Shown one piece after another: positions 1 to 6,399 of a stretch of 9,410 bases of DNA. Every line of letters begins with the position of its first letter. Position 1 is the stretch's first letter. The notes under the pieces are model-generated. The model saw only the letters and a program-made list of their open reading frames with translations, was not told the DNA's origin and did no database searches. The position numbers were made by a program, and so were the translations under genes. Source of the DNA: Bacteroidota bacterium (lineage in GTDB: Bacteria > Bacteroidota > Bacteroidia > Bacteroidales > VadinHA17). The stretch is taken from the NCBI GenBank assembly GCA_030631445.1, contig DAOVLD010000048.1:1-9410 (forward strand), given 5' to 3'.

Positions 1-1
1 G

Positions 2-829
2 GTAACCACCCAACTGGCGTTAAAAAAATCGAAGGATGATATCGCCAGATATCTTAAAGAAATTGAATTAAAGAACAAACTGATTACCCATAGCATTCGC
101 TATGCTGAAAGTATCCAGAATGCAATTCTTCCTGACATGGAGTTTATGAAAAAAGAGATGCCTGAGCACTTTGTATTGTTTAAACCAAAAGATATTGTCA
201 GTGGCGATTTTTACTGGGTGAAGAAGATTAATAATTTTCTCATTATTGCAGCTGTTGATTGCACCGGACATGGAGTTCCGGGTGCTTTCATGAGTATGCT
301 TGGAACTTCTTTCCTGAATGAAACGGTAACTAAAACAAAGTTTGATAAGCCAAATGAGATCCTTGAACGCCTCAGGAAAAAGGTTAAGATATCTCTTAAA
401 CAAACAGGGAAGGATATTGAACAAAGAGATGGAATGGATATGGCTTTGTGTATTCTTGATCTTGATAATAAAGAGATGCAATATGCCGGTGCTTATAATC
501 CCCTTTACCTGATCCGCAATGGGGAACTAATTGAATATAAAGCGGACAGACAACCCGTTGCTATCCATTATGTCGAAAAAGAATTCACCAATCATGTTAT
601 CAAACTTCAGGAGGGAGATGCATTATATATTTTTTCAGATGGTTTTTATGATCAGCTTGGAGGAACAAAATATAAAAAATTTCTGTCAAAGAACTTCAAA
701 TCATTGCTCCTTGAAATAAATAAAAAATCAATGGAGCAGCAGAAGGATTTACTTGATAAAACATTGAAGGAATGGATGAAAGATTATGAACAGATCGATG
801 ACATCCTGGTAATTGGAATTAGAGTATAA
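2..829 (+). CDS. SpoIIE/PP2C-type serine phosphatase, 3' part of gene (5' end outside window)
   Basis: The reading frame is open from the left edge, giving 275 C-terminal residues; the real start lies upstream. Residues 1-45 are a charged helical linker ending in SIRYAESIQNAILP, the segment that joins sensor domains to the phosphatase in many Bacteroidota proteins. The catalytic domain follows. Visible motifs are DIVSGDFYW (residues 64-72), DCTGHGVPG (86-94), DGMDMALC, AGAYNPLYLI, SDGFYDQLGG (from residue 212) and a final DDILVIGI (266-273). The aspartates at 69, 86, 213 and 266/267 sit where PP2C enzymes bind Mn/Mg. Members dephosphorylate phosphoserine or phosphothreonine on partner proteins such as anti-sigma-factor antagonists. 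The missing N-terminal half probably carries the sensor (TPR, GAF, PAS or 7TM type), so the input signal cannot be read. The gene converges on the next one with a 3-bp gap. The family call is firm; the target is unknown. Confidence 0.93.
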   Translation, partial: VTTQLALKKSKDDIARYLKEIELKNKLITHSIRYAESIQNAILPDMEFMKKEMPEHFVLFKPKDIVSGDFYWVKKINNFLIIAAVDCTGHGVPGAFMSMLGTSFLNETVTKTKFDKPNEILERLRKKVKISLKQTGKDIEQRDGMDMALCILDLDNKEMQYAGAYNPLYLIRNGELIEYKADRQPVAIHYVEKEFTNHVIKLQEGDALYIFSDGFYDQLGGTKYKKFLSKNFKSLLLEINKKSMEQQKDLLDKTLKEWMKDYEQIDDILVIGIRV

Positions 830-832
830 GGT

Positions 833-1498
833 TCAGATAACCCATCTGTCCATATTCAAAATGTCAAAAAACAATACTCCCTGAATAACAAATCTGACAA
901 TGCGTGCAAGGGCGAACAGGAGAAACTGTTTGAAGGGATATTTCAGCATGGTCACTGAAATCACGACAAGCGAGAACGGGGTGAATGGGAACAAGGCTGC
1001 AAAAATGATAAAGGCGCCACCCCATTTCCTGACAAAGTCAATGTAATTACTTAATTTTTTTTCCGTATAGGCTTTTATTTTTGGCCATCTCGATATCCAC
1101 CTGCCAATCTGGTAGGAGATTACACCACCAACATAAGATAAAATACCTAAGAGAGCAAGGTAAGGGACTGGCTTTTCAAATTTCTGTGTCCAGATAACAA
1201 ACAGATCCACAGGTACCAAACCCATGAAGGATTCAGAAGCGAAAAAGAGGATAATTACGAACCTGTCAGAAAGTGTGTTGAATAAACCATGAAACAGGCG
1301 ATTGAAATCAATCAGGTATTTCCCGATCAGAAAAACCAGGAAAATAAAGATCACATATAAGACAATGATCATCAATACATTTCTGCCAACATATCTGAAC
1401 AATCCTCTCTCTTTATAAAAAATAAACAATTTCTTCATCCTGGATCCGGATCGACTAACCTGGTCATCTGATCTGTTATTTGTCATTTGTGAACCCAT
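833..1498 (-). CDS. VTT/DedA-like (SNARE-associated type) integral membrane protein
   Basis: This 221-residue protein has about five hydrophobic segments, near residues 38-60, 80-100, 111-133, 160-183 and 191-212. The order resembles small VTT-domain (DedA/YqaA-like) proteins: an acidic SESFMGLVPVDLF stretch within the second segment, then the glycine-rich GILSYVGGVISYQIGRW, then a WGGAFIIFAALFPFTPFSLV stretch that resembles the proline-bearing membrane loop of that superfamily. Related proteins act in the cytoplasmic membrane and some move lipids or carrier lipids between leaflets; nothing here fixes a substrate. The annotated start gives a polar 20-residue leader. A start at Met5 or at Met21 (ATG at 1436-1438, preceded by GGATCCAGG) is also possible, and the latter would remove most of the polar tail. 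The stop lies 3 bp from the stop of the converging phosphatase gene, so there is no room for a separate terminator between them. Confidence 0.75.
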   Translation of the reverse strand: MGSQMTNNRSDDQVSRSGSRMKKLFIFYKERGLFRYVGRNVLMIIVLYVIFIFLVFLIGKYLIDFNRLFHGLFNTLSDRFVIILFFASESFMGLVPVDLFVIWTQKFEKPVPYLALLGILSYVGGVISYQIGRWISRWPKIKAYTEKKLSNYIDFVRKWGGAFIIFAALFPFTPFSLVVISVTMLKYPFKQFLLFALARIVRFVIQGVLFFDILNMDRWVI

Positions 1499-1616
1499 TA
1501 AAATGCAATATGAATATATGAAAAAATCATTATTAATGACAAATACGCAACATATTTTTTATTCCACGATAAGGATACATATCATTTAATTTATGTCCGG
1601 AGTAAATAGTGTGTTA

Positions 1617-2504
1617 TTAAAGAATTGAAGGTGTAGAAGGATAAACATCTTTCGGTGCAATGTCTATTGCCATATTAATTACATCAATTAACTTCTTTTT
1701 ATCTTTTGATAAGATTCCTTTTAGTACAAGATTGTTAGATATATGATCGCTACGATAAATGACACTATTTAGCTCTGTGTGTGTGATAAATGTTTTTAAT
1801 TCTTTAAAATGTTCAGTAATTGTAAGAGGAGAATATTTACCATTAAATCTTTTTTGAAAATGCTCCAAACCATATGGGAAACTTAAAGTGAGAGTTGAAA
1901 GGTATTTAGGATTTATACGATTTATAATTTTAGCTGAGTTAACGGCATGCTGTGTACTATACTTTTTGCCACCAAGCCCGTTGATAATCATAATAGACGT
2001 GTCTATGCCGGCTTCTTGTGCCTTGAGTATTCCATCGATAGTAGAATTATAAGTCTCTCCTTTATTAATCAATTTAAGTAATTCGTCATCACCTGTTTCT
2101 ATTCCCAAGTATAGTAATTTTAAGCCCAGACTTCTTAGTTTTTGTAACTCACTATCTGACTTATTCAAAATATCTTTTGGCAAAGCATATGATGAGATAC
2201 GTTGTATTTTACCAAACTGCCTGTTAATTTCGGTTAGAACAGGAATAAGATTTTTTGCAGATAAAACAAAAGCATTACCATCAGCAAGAAAAACTTTTCT
2301 AACACCTTTGTAGATCTTTGATAATAGTTCTATCTCGGGTTTTAAATCATCAATATTTCGGGCTTTGAACTTTTTGGATGTATACATTTCGCAAAATGTA
2401 CATCTGTTCCAGGAACATCCTATTGTGGTCTGTAAAATAGCTGAACTTGCTTCGCCGGGAGGACGAAAAACCGGCTCAACATATGTGATTTGGGAAAAGG
2501 TCAT
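1617..2504 (-). CDS. Radical SAM family protein (CX4CX2C type)
   Basis: This 295-residue protein has the radical SAM core. The cluster motif is GCSWNRCTFCEMY, with Cys30, Cys35 and Cys38, giving CX4CX2C rather than the classical CX3CX2C. The first-strand motif FLADGNAF (residues 72-79), YLGIETGDD (132-140) and IMIINGLGG (171-179) fit the TIM-barrel binding S-adenosylmethionine. The C-terminal VIYRSDHISNNLVLKGILSKDK stretch (split here as VIYRSDHISNNLVL plus KGILSKDK) is typical of a family of short standalone Fe-S oxidoreductases found in anaerobes, often called coproporphyrinogen oxidase-like. The enzyme is expected to bind a 4Fe-4S cluster and cleave SAM to make a radical; its substrate is not known. 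It is about the usual length of that family and looks intact. It is transcribed away from the hip operon and has no Shine-Dalgarno site. The upstream gap to the VTT gene is 118 bp, so co-transcription is possible but not certain. Confidence 0.88.
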   Translation of the reverse strand: MTFSQITYVEPVFRPPGEASSAILQTTIGCSWNRCTFCEMYTSKKFKARNIDDLKPEIELLSKIYKGVRKVFLADGNAFVLSAKNLIPVLTEINRQFGKIQRISSYALPKDILNKSDSELQKLRSLGLKLLYLGIETGDDELLKLINKGETYNSTIDGILKAQEAGIDTSIMIINGLGGKKYSTQHAVNSAKIINRINPKYLSTLTLSFPYGLEHFQKRFNGKYSPLTITEHFKELKTFITHTELNSVIYRSDHISNNLVLKGILSKDKKKLIDVINMAIDIAPKDVYPSTPSIL

Positions 2505-2590
2505 AATTTTCTGTAATTCAAAACGGGGAGATTCATTTCACTTCTAAAAGTACCATTTTATAATAAAAAATAAAAATGAACAGGGTGAGA

Positions 2591-2612
2591 GAGAAGAGCG
2601 AAGGCTTTTCTC
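2591..2612. other. Short hairpin between divergent genes
   Basis: GAGAAGAGC and GCTTTTCTC pair over 9 bp (one G-T wobble) around a GAAG loop. There is no T tract after it on either strand, and no gene ends here, so it is not a clear terminator. It lies between the divergent radical SAM and hip genes and may sit in the radical SAM 5' region or be incidental. Confidence 0.3.
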
Positions 2613-2648
2613 CGGTTCAAATTATGCCTGTTTTGTTACATTAACACA

Positions 2649-2674
2649 TTATAGCAAATTAATTTTTGCTATAA
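2649..2674. promoter_or_regulatory. Operator-like palindrome O1 upstream of the hip operon
   Basis: The arms TTATAGCAAA and TTTGCTATAA are perfect 10-bp inverted repeats around a TTAATT centre. Its right end lies 2 bp before the -33 element. Its core GCAAATTAATTTTTG (2654-2668) recurs exactly 27 bp downstream. HipB-type repressors bind paired palindromes ahead of their own operon, so O1 is the likely high-affinity site; binding is inferred. Confidence 0.6.
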
Positions 2675-2676
2675 TA

Positions 2677-2708
2677 TTTGGCAAATTAATTTTTGTTATG
2701 TATATTTG
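2677..2708 (+). promoter_or_regulatory. Predicted Bacteroidota-type promoter of the hip operon
   Basis: TTTG at 2677-2680 and TATATTTG at 2701-2708 match the Bacteroidota -33 (TTTG) and -7 (TAnnTTTG) elements with a 20-bp spacer, within the usual 19-21 bp. Transcription would start near 2715, leaving a leader of about 60 nt before hipB. No Shine-Dalgarno site is visible, which is normal for the phylum. The match is by eye. Confidence 0.6.
2678..2700. promoter_or_regulatory. Operator-like site O2 inside the hip promoter spacer
   Basis: This is a second, imperfect copy of the upstream palindrome. The 15-nt core GCAAATTAATTTTTG at 2681-2695 is identical to O1, while the outer arms are degenerate (TTTG on the left, TTATG on the right). 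It fills the space between the -33 and -7 elements, so a bound repressor would exclude RNA polymerase. A further ATAGCA half-site occurs at 2711-2716. Confidence 0.55.
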
Positions 2709-2773
2709 TCATAGCATAATAAAATATGTGTTATAATTAAATTTAGAGTATATCACATAAAATAGTAAGTGTT

Positions 2774-3079
2774 ATGAGCTTTAAGCGAATGTCAGACCAG
2801 GCAATTGTTAATGAAATTGGTAGCAGGATCAGAAAGCAGAGATTGTTACAGAATTACTCTCAAAGTGAATTGGCAATCAGAGCCGGTATAAGTGTAAGTA
2901 CCATACAGAAGTTAGAATATGGTACTGCCTCGACAATAAAAACAGTTATACAGGTACTAAGGGTTTTGGGAAAGCTGGAATCTTTAAATAACTTCATACC
3001 CAAACCAAAGCCAAGTCCTATAGAACTGGCAAAATTTGAAGGAAAACAAAGAGAAAGAGCTTCAAAAAGAAATAATTAG
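2774..3079 (+). CDS. hipB: XRE-family DNA-binding antitoxin/repressor, HipB-like
   Basis: This 101-residue protein contains one helix-turn-helix of the XRE/Cro type, roughly residues 12-68. The turn and recognition helices are visible as YSQSELAIRAGISVSTIQKLEYG (split as YSQSELAIRAGIS and VSTIQKLEYG, residues 28-50). A proline-rich, basic tail follows (KPKPSPIELAKFEGKQRERA), a form often seen in repressors encoded beside HipA kinases in Bacteroidota. In E. coli, HipB dimers bind operators at their own promoter and hold HipA inactive. Here the gene is first in the operon, ends 5 bp before the kinase gene, and is preceded by two operator-like sites that overlap the promoter, so autoregulation is likely. 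The protein is a little longer than E. coli HipB (88 residues). The function is assigned by domain and position and is not demonstrated. Confidence 0.85.
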   Translation: MSFKRMSDQAIVNEIGSRIRKQRLLQNYSQSELAIRAGISVSTIQKLEYGTASTIKTVIQVLRVLGKLESLNNFIPKPKPSPIELAKFEGKQRERASKRNN

Positions 3080-3084
3080 ATAAA

Positions 3085-4383
3085 ATGATATTTGTAAAGG
3101 TGAAAATATGGGGTCATGAGGTTGGAGTTGTTTCCTGGAATTCAACGGCAGGTTATTCTACTTTTGAAATCAGAGAAGATTTTATCAGGCACAATATTAA
3201 TATTTCTCCAATTACAATGCCCTGGGACCGTATACTAAGAGGACAGAGAATATTTGAATTTCCTGAACTGAACTATAATACTTTTAATGGACTACCGGGA
3301 TTATTATCAGATTCGTTACCGGATGCATATGGCACAAAATTAATTATTACATGGCTTGAAACTCAAGGCAGAAATCCGGATTCCTTTTCTCCAATTGAAA
3401 AGCTAAGTTATATTGGGAAACGGGGGATGGGTGCCCTGGAATTTGAGCCCTCAAATAATCCTTATGGAGATATTTCATCCCAAATTGAATTAAGTGAATT
3501 GATTGAATTAGCTAATAAAGTACTGGTTGACAGAGAAAAGCTAAATCTTAATTTAAATAAAGACGAAGAATTGGCATTGTCTGAGTTAATAAAAATTGGT
3601 ACTTCAGCAGGCGGACAAAGACCAAAAGCCATAATTGCTTACAATCCCGAATCCGGAGAGATCAGATCAGGACAAGTTAATACTCCCAAAGGCTTTGGAC
3701 ATTATATTTTGAAGTTCGATGGTATAAAAAGTGGAACATTGGGTGATCCGGAAGGATTCGGTAAAATTGAAATGGCCTATCATAAAATGGCAATATCCTG
3801 TGGAATTGATATGATGCCATGTAATTTAATACATGAAAATAATCGATCTCACTTTATTACTAAAAGATTTGACAGATCAGACGATAATAAAAAGATCCAT
3901 TTGCAAACCCTGTGTGCAATTGCACATTACGATTATCAATTGCCGGGAGCATATTCCTATGAAAGTGCTTTTGCTGAAATGAGAGATATGGGGCTTCCTT
4001 ATTATGACTTTGAACAGCTATATAAAAGGATGGTGTTTAATATAATTGCCCGTAATCAGGATGATCATACCAAAAACATATCATTTATTCTTATGCAGGG
4101 AGGGGAGTGGCGACTTTCACCTGCCTATGATGTTTGCTGGTCATTTAATCCAAAAGGGGATTGGACCAGCTCACACCAAATGACCATTAATAATAAACGG
4201 GATGATTTTACACATGACGATTTGCTGTTATTTGCCAAAAATCAAGGAATCAAAAAAGCAGAAGTTTTAATACAACAGGTTAAGGAAGCTGTCTCAACCT
4301 GGTCGAAACATGCTAAATCATTAGACGTCGAGCCTGGCAGAATAGGATTTATAGAAAAGACTCATAGAATGAATATAATATAA
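3085..4383 (+). CDS. hipA: HipA-family Ser/Thr protein kinase (toxin)
   Basis: This 432-residue protein is close to the length of E. coli HipA (440) and appears intact. The N-terminal part (about 1-110) is the couple-hipA region and contains GLPGLLSDSLPDAYG. The kinase part follows: SYIGKRGMGALEFEP, a glycine-rich loop IGTSAGGQRPKAIIAY (171-186), FITKRFDR, the catalytic loop NQDDHTKN (324-331; Asp326 and Asn331 match E. coli Asp309 and Asn314 by motif), and SPAYDV with Asp349 as the metal-binding aspartate. HipA kinases phosphorylate translation factors; the E. coli K-12 enzyme modifies GltX and causes growth arrest, while other members differ in target. All key residues seem present, so an active kinase is expected. 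In the loop, E. coli autophosphorylated Ser150 aligns with Thr173, next to Ser174. The gene sits between hipB and a third small gene, with gaps of 5 and 6 bp, indicating one transcript. Confidence 0.92.
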   Translation: MIFVKVKIWGHEVGVVSWNSTAGYSTFEIREDFIRHNINISPITMPWDRILRGQRIFEFPELNYNTFNGLPGLLSDSLPDAYGTKLIITWLETQGRNPDSFSPIEKLSYIGKRGMGALEFEPSNNPYGDISSQIELSELIELANKVLVDREKLNLNLNKDEELALSELIKIGTSAGGQRPKAIIAYNPESGEIRSGQVNTPKGFGHYILKFDGIKSGTLGDPEGFGKIEMAYHKMAISCGIDMMPCNLIHENNRSHFITKRFDRSDDNKKIHLQTLCAIAHYDYQLPGAYSYESAFAEMRDMGLPYYDFEQLYKRMVFNIIARNQDDHTKNISFILMQGGEWRLSPAYDVCWSFNPKGDWTSSHQMTINNKRDDFTHDDLLLFAKNQGIKKAEVLIQQVKEAVSTWSKHAKSLDVEPGRIGFIEKTHRMNII

Positions 4384-4389
4384 TGTAAA

Positions 4390-4740
4390 ATGAATGCACT
4401 TAATCTCACTAAATCACAAAAAAGGATAGCCAGGCAAATTATCGAAACAGGCCTGCAACGCGAATATGAAGCAGGTATTAAAAAGTTTGATAAGATCATA
4501 TCCGGATGGAAACGTAAAGAAATGGATAACCGCGATGCCTACATGAAATTATATAAATCGCTCACAAGCCATGATAAACATATTGCAAGACGGTATAACA
4601 GAATGACAGGTTCCTGGTACCTGCATATTATTGCAGCACAACTGGCTGATGAAGTAATAGCTGTTGAAGAATTAAATGATTTTCCTGTAGATATCAGGCA
4701 AAAAATATATTTATTGAGTGGTATAAATAATAATCAGTAA
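4390..4740 (+). CDS. Small protein of unknown function, third gene of the hip operon
   Basis: I do not recognise a named domain in this 116-residue protein. It is highly charged, predicted mostly alpha-helical, and lacks a signal peptide or membrane segment, so it is probably cytoplasmic. The N-terminal half (LTKSQKRIARQIIETGLQRE, 6-25, then KKFDKIISGWKRKEMDNRDAY) is rich in Lys and Arg. The most distinctive stretch is residues 61-88, with HDKHIARRYNRMTGSWY followed by LHIIAAQLADE; this looks like the conserved core of a family. The start at 4390 lies 6 bp after the hipA stop. An ATG at 4382 overlaps the hipA stop but is followed at once by TAA, so it is not the start. Close spacing argues for co-transcription with hipBA and possibly a role in modulating the kinase or serving as its substrate, but that is inference from position. 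Base composition resembles its neighbours. Confidence 0.8.
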   Translation: MNALNLTKSQKRIARQIIETGLQREYEAGIKKFDKIISGWKRKEMDNRDAYMKLYKSLTSHDKHIARRYNRMTGSWYLHIIAAQLADEVIAVEELNDFPVDIRQKIYLLSGINNNQ

Positions 4741-4773
4741 GACCTGTATAGGCTGCTGCGCAGTTAACTATAT

Positions 4774-4841
4774 CTGATTTTATGTACCAGCAGAGCTGAG
4801 CGAAAATTCCCTGCAAAAGCCCCATAATGTATTGCATTATG
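4774..4841 (+). repeat. Structured dispersed repeat, copy A
   Basis: This stretch aligns with 7986-8055 in the same orientation. Shared landmarks in order are CTGATnTTATGT, ACCA, a small hairpin (here CAGC AGA GCTG), a 15-nt exact match AAATTCCCTGCAAAA (4804-4818), GCC, and a closing hairpin (CATAATG, loop TATTG, CATTATG, 4823-4841). Hairpins are kept in both copies although their sequences differ. Copy A lacks the left half seen in copy B. It starts 34 bp after the stop of the third hip gene. Confidence 0.6.
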
Positions 4842-4846
4842 CCTGT

Positions 4847-4868
4847 CCTGACAGCGAAGCTCGTCAGG
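4847..4868. other. Hairpin with GAA loop
   Basis: CCTGAC AGC and GCT C GTCAGG form a 9-bp stem with one bulged C around a GAA loop. It follows repeat copy A by 5 bp and is not followed by a T tract, so it may be part of the repeat unit, an RNA processing or stability structure for the hip transcript, or a weak terminator. The structure is clear; the role is not. Confidence 0.45.
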
Positions 4869-5011
4869 ATTAATATAGCTTAGGAAGTTAAAAACGTTTT
4901 CTTTCCTTTTAATCCGGAATATCAATATTAGAAAATAGTAGGAGAGGAGGAGAAAAAGTTTTATTCCCCATTCATTACCTGCCTGAACGGAGCACTCTTT
5001 TTGTGGAGTGA

Positions 5012-5047
5012 GTCACCTTCGCGAATAAAAAGCTTCGGTGACCGAAG
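5012..5047. other. Overlapping, mutually exclusive inverted repeats
   Basis: GTCACC (5012-5017) can pair with GGTGAC (5037-5042). The latter is also inside a perfect 15-nt palindrome, CTTCGGT G ACCGAAG (5033-5047). Both stems cannot form at once. No gene starts just downstream on the plus strand, so a regulatory switch is not supported; it may be a remnant of a repeat element. Confidence 0.35.
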
Positions 5048-5174
5048 ACGGAGCGAAATGTGTTTGGAGTGATTAAATTCAATTTATATACAATGAATAA
5101 AACCATTACAAATAACGATTTAGTTTATTAAAAGATTTTGGTGTTTCCGATATCAAATTGTACAAACAAGGTAT

Positions 5175-5513
5175 TTAATATTTTTTCGCAAATACAGATA
5201 TCTCCGAAATAAACTGTTCAATTGTTCTGCTTTTCAGATCGTTTGGAGTTACTCGTGAATGTTCTACGGATTCAAATCGATACCAAAAATGATCTAATTC
5301 AGTATTCCAGTTGTCAAAGTGAAGTGAAGGAATAGAAAGTTTAAATGGGTAGAAAAATTCAGTATCAAAAAGATTGTATCGGATCGTTTTTTCTAATGAT
5401 TCTAAATCCAATATGTTACTTGGATTTGCAAAAACAATTGAACCGAATTGCTTATAATTTCCAGCATCTCTGTACTCATAGTTAAATTTAATATTGGTCT
5501 TCAAACTTTTCAT
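5175..5513 (-). CDS. Conserved-looking small protein of unknown function, overlapping the HNH gene
   Basis: This 112-residue protein has no domain that I can name. It is soluble, rich in aromatic residues, and predicted mixed alpha/beta. Distinct stretches are FNYEYRDAGNYKQFGSIVFANP (split as FNYEYRDAGNYK and QFGSIVFANP) near the N-terminus, FFYPFKLSIPSLHF in the middle, and DHFWYRFESVE before a short C-terminal helix. The spaced, aromatic motifs suggest a genuine family and not a chance frame. Its ATG (5511-5513) lies inside the end of the HNH nuclease gene, overlapping it by 26 bp in another frame, so translation is probably coupled and the two proteins made together. This arrangement fits a partner, inhibitor or immunity-type protein for the nuclease, but the sequence itself does not show that. 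Function should be left unassigned. Confidence 0.75.
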   Translation of the reverse strand: MKSLKTNIKFNYEYRDAGNYKQFGSIVFANPSNILDLESLEKTIRYNLFDTEFFYPFKLSIPSLHFDNWNTELDHFWYRFESVEHSRVTPNDLKSRTIEQFISEISVFAKKY

Positions 5514-6255
5514 TGTGATAAATTAAAAATTTTTTATCTGGCAGAAATCTTGAGGGTAATATTATTTCTTTGTTATCATATTTTAAAAAGTATTTTTCAA
5601 CACTTTCGTTTTCTTTCTCTTTTAAGGATTTAGAAACATGAATTGTATAATCTGGTGTAATTGTAATTAGCCCATATTCAAACGCACGATCATGTAAAGC
5701 ATTTAAACATAGACCATTTCTTGGATTTAAACGATTGGATTTGTCTTCTGACCAAGGAATGATATGACTTGCTATTAATAGTCTTGTATTCATTAATCCG
5801 GTAATACAACAAGTGAAATTATATGAAGCTAAAATATTTGTTCGAAAAAAAGATTGATTTACTCGTGTTTTCACAAGTGTCTCCTTTTCCTTTCCATCTT
5901 TAGGGAGTTCTTCTTCAGGAATATTGTAAATTTTCGCTAAAGATTTGTTTTTAATATTTGCTAACAGTTTTGCACTTTTAAAAGCCAGACTTTCCCAATC
6001 ATTGTAGAATTCATCCCATATTTCCTTATCCAGCTTGCTTGCATGAGTTAGCCCTTTAATTCCTCTTTCTTGCAAACTCGGATCAAAACTAGCAAAGTTT
6101 ACAAGCTTTCTGGCCACTGCAGAAGGAGTCCTGCCAATTACTTTAGCCATGCTAATGATATTTGGATTCCCTCTGTGCATTTTCCCAAATGGAAGTTCAC
6201 AATACAACTTGACTGCAAGTATCAACTGTTCGCGATTCCATAAGTTTTTAGCCAT
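5488..6255 (-). CDS. HNH endonuclease
   Basis: This 255-residue protein has an N-terminal domain (about 1-120; NLWNREQLILAVKLYCELPF, then GRTPSAVARKLVNFASFDPS) that resembles a DNA-binding helical region. A C-terminal HNH nuclease domain (about 125-210) follows. The nuclease core reads SYNFTCCITG (144-153), IASHIIPWSE (161-170), NRLNPRNGLCLNALHDRAFE (174-193). His164, Asn180 and His188 are the likely metal-binding and catalytic residues; all are present. HNH enzymes of this type nick or cut DNA and are often annotated as putative restriction endonucleases, commonly in defence islands. No methyltransferase gene is near, so a classical restriction-modification pair is not supported. The gene lies 144 bp downstream of the TIR-like gene on the same strand and overlaps the next gene by 26 bp. 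The DNA looks more AT-rich than the left-hand genes, in line with accessory origin. The target is unknown. Confidence 0.9.
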   Translation of the reverse strand: MAKNLWNREQLILAVKLYCELPFGKMHRGNPNIISMAKVIGRTPSAVARKLVNFASFDPSLQERGIKGLTHASKLDKEIWDEFYNDWESLAFKSAKLLANIKNKSLAKIYNIPEEELPKDGKEKETLVKTRVNQSFFRTNILASYNFTCCITGLMNTRLLIASHIIPWSEDKSNRLNPRNGLCLNALHDRAFEYGLITITPDYTIHVSKSLKEKENESVEKYFLKYDNKEIILPSRFLPDKKFLIYHNEKFEDQY

Positions 6256-6399
6256 GTCAATAACAAATGTAATAAATTGTAAAACACCTTTTCACTAACT
6301 TAAAGTATTTTATTCCGTAAATAAGCAAGCTGGTAAACTTAACTGCCTTTTTTGCACAGAACCGGAGCTTTTGGCTGTTTCTGATCTGTAGTTTTATTT

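Larger units (their letters stand above)
4741..5174. other. Noncoding gap after the hip operon, with repeats and hairpins
   Basis: No convincing gene lies in these 434 bp. From left to right they hold a structured repeat copy (4774-4841), a 22-bp hairpin (4847-4868), and a purine-rich stretch near 4930-4955. Next is a hairpin CACTC/GAGTG near 4992-5010, and then overlapping inverted repeats around 5012-5047. The last 100 bp are AT-rich and carry the 3' side of the minus-strand 112-residue gene. No classical T-tailed terminator for either converging transcript is obvious. Confidence 0.6.

Noticed and set aside
68..481. Minus-strand open frame of 137 codons
   Set aside because: It is antisense to the SpoIIE-type phosphatase, whose motifs are clear, and its translation shows no domain or coding character.
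531..719. Plus-strand open frame of 62 codons
   Set aside because: It lies in another frame inside the phosphatase gene between conserved motifs.
2365..2547. Plus-strand open frame over the radical SAM start
   Set aside because: It is antisense to the cysteine motif region and has no support of its own.
4382..4384. ATG overlapping the hipA stop as start of the third gene
   Set aside because: The next codon is TAA, so nothing could be made from it; the frame starting at 4390 is open.
3085..4740. HipBST-type three-component system
   Set aside because: In HipBST the kinase lacks its N-terminal part, which is a separate gene before it. Here the kinase is full length and the extra protein does not resemble that N-terminal domain.
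5448..5633. Plus-strand open frame of 61 codons
   Set aside because: It is antisense to the HNH gene end and the overlapping 112-residue gene; composition is that of a shadow frame.
5488..6255. Classical restriction-modification system
   Set aside because: No methyltransferase gene occurs in the window next to the HNH nuclease.
6264..6271. Minus-strand -7 promoter element (TACATTTG) before the HNH gene
   Set aside because: It matches TAnnTTTG but no -33 TTTG lies at 19-21 bp, and it would start transcription almost at the ATG.
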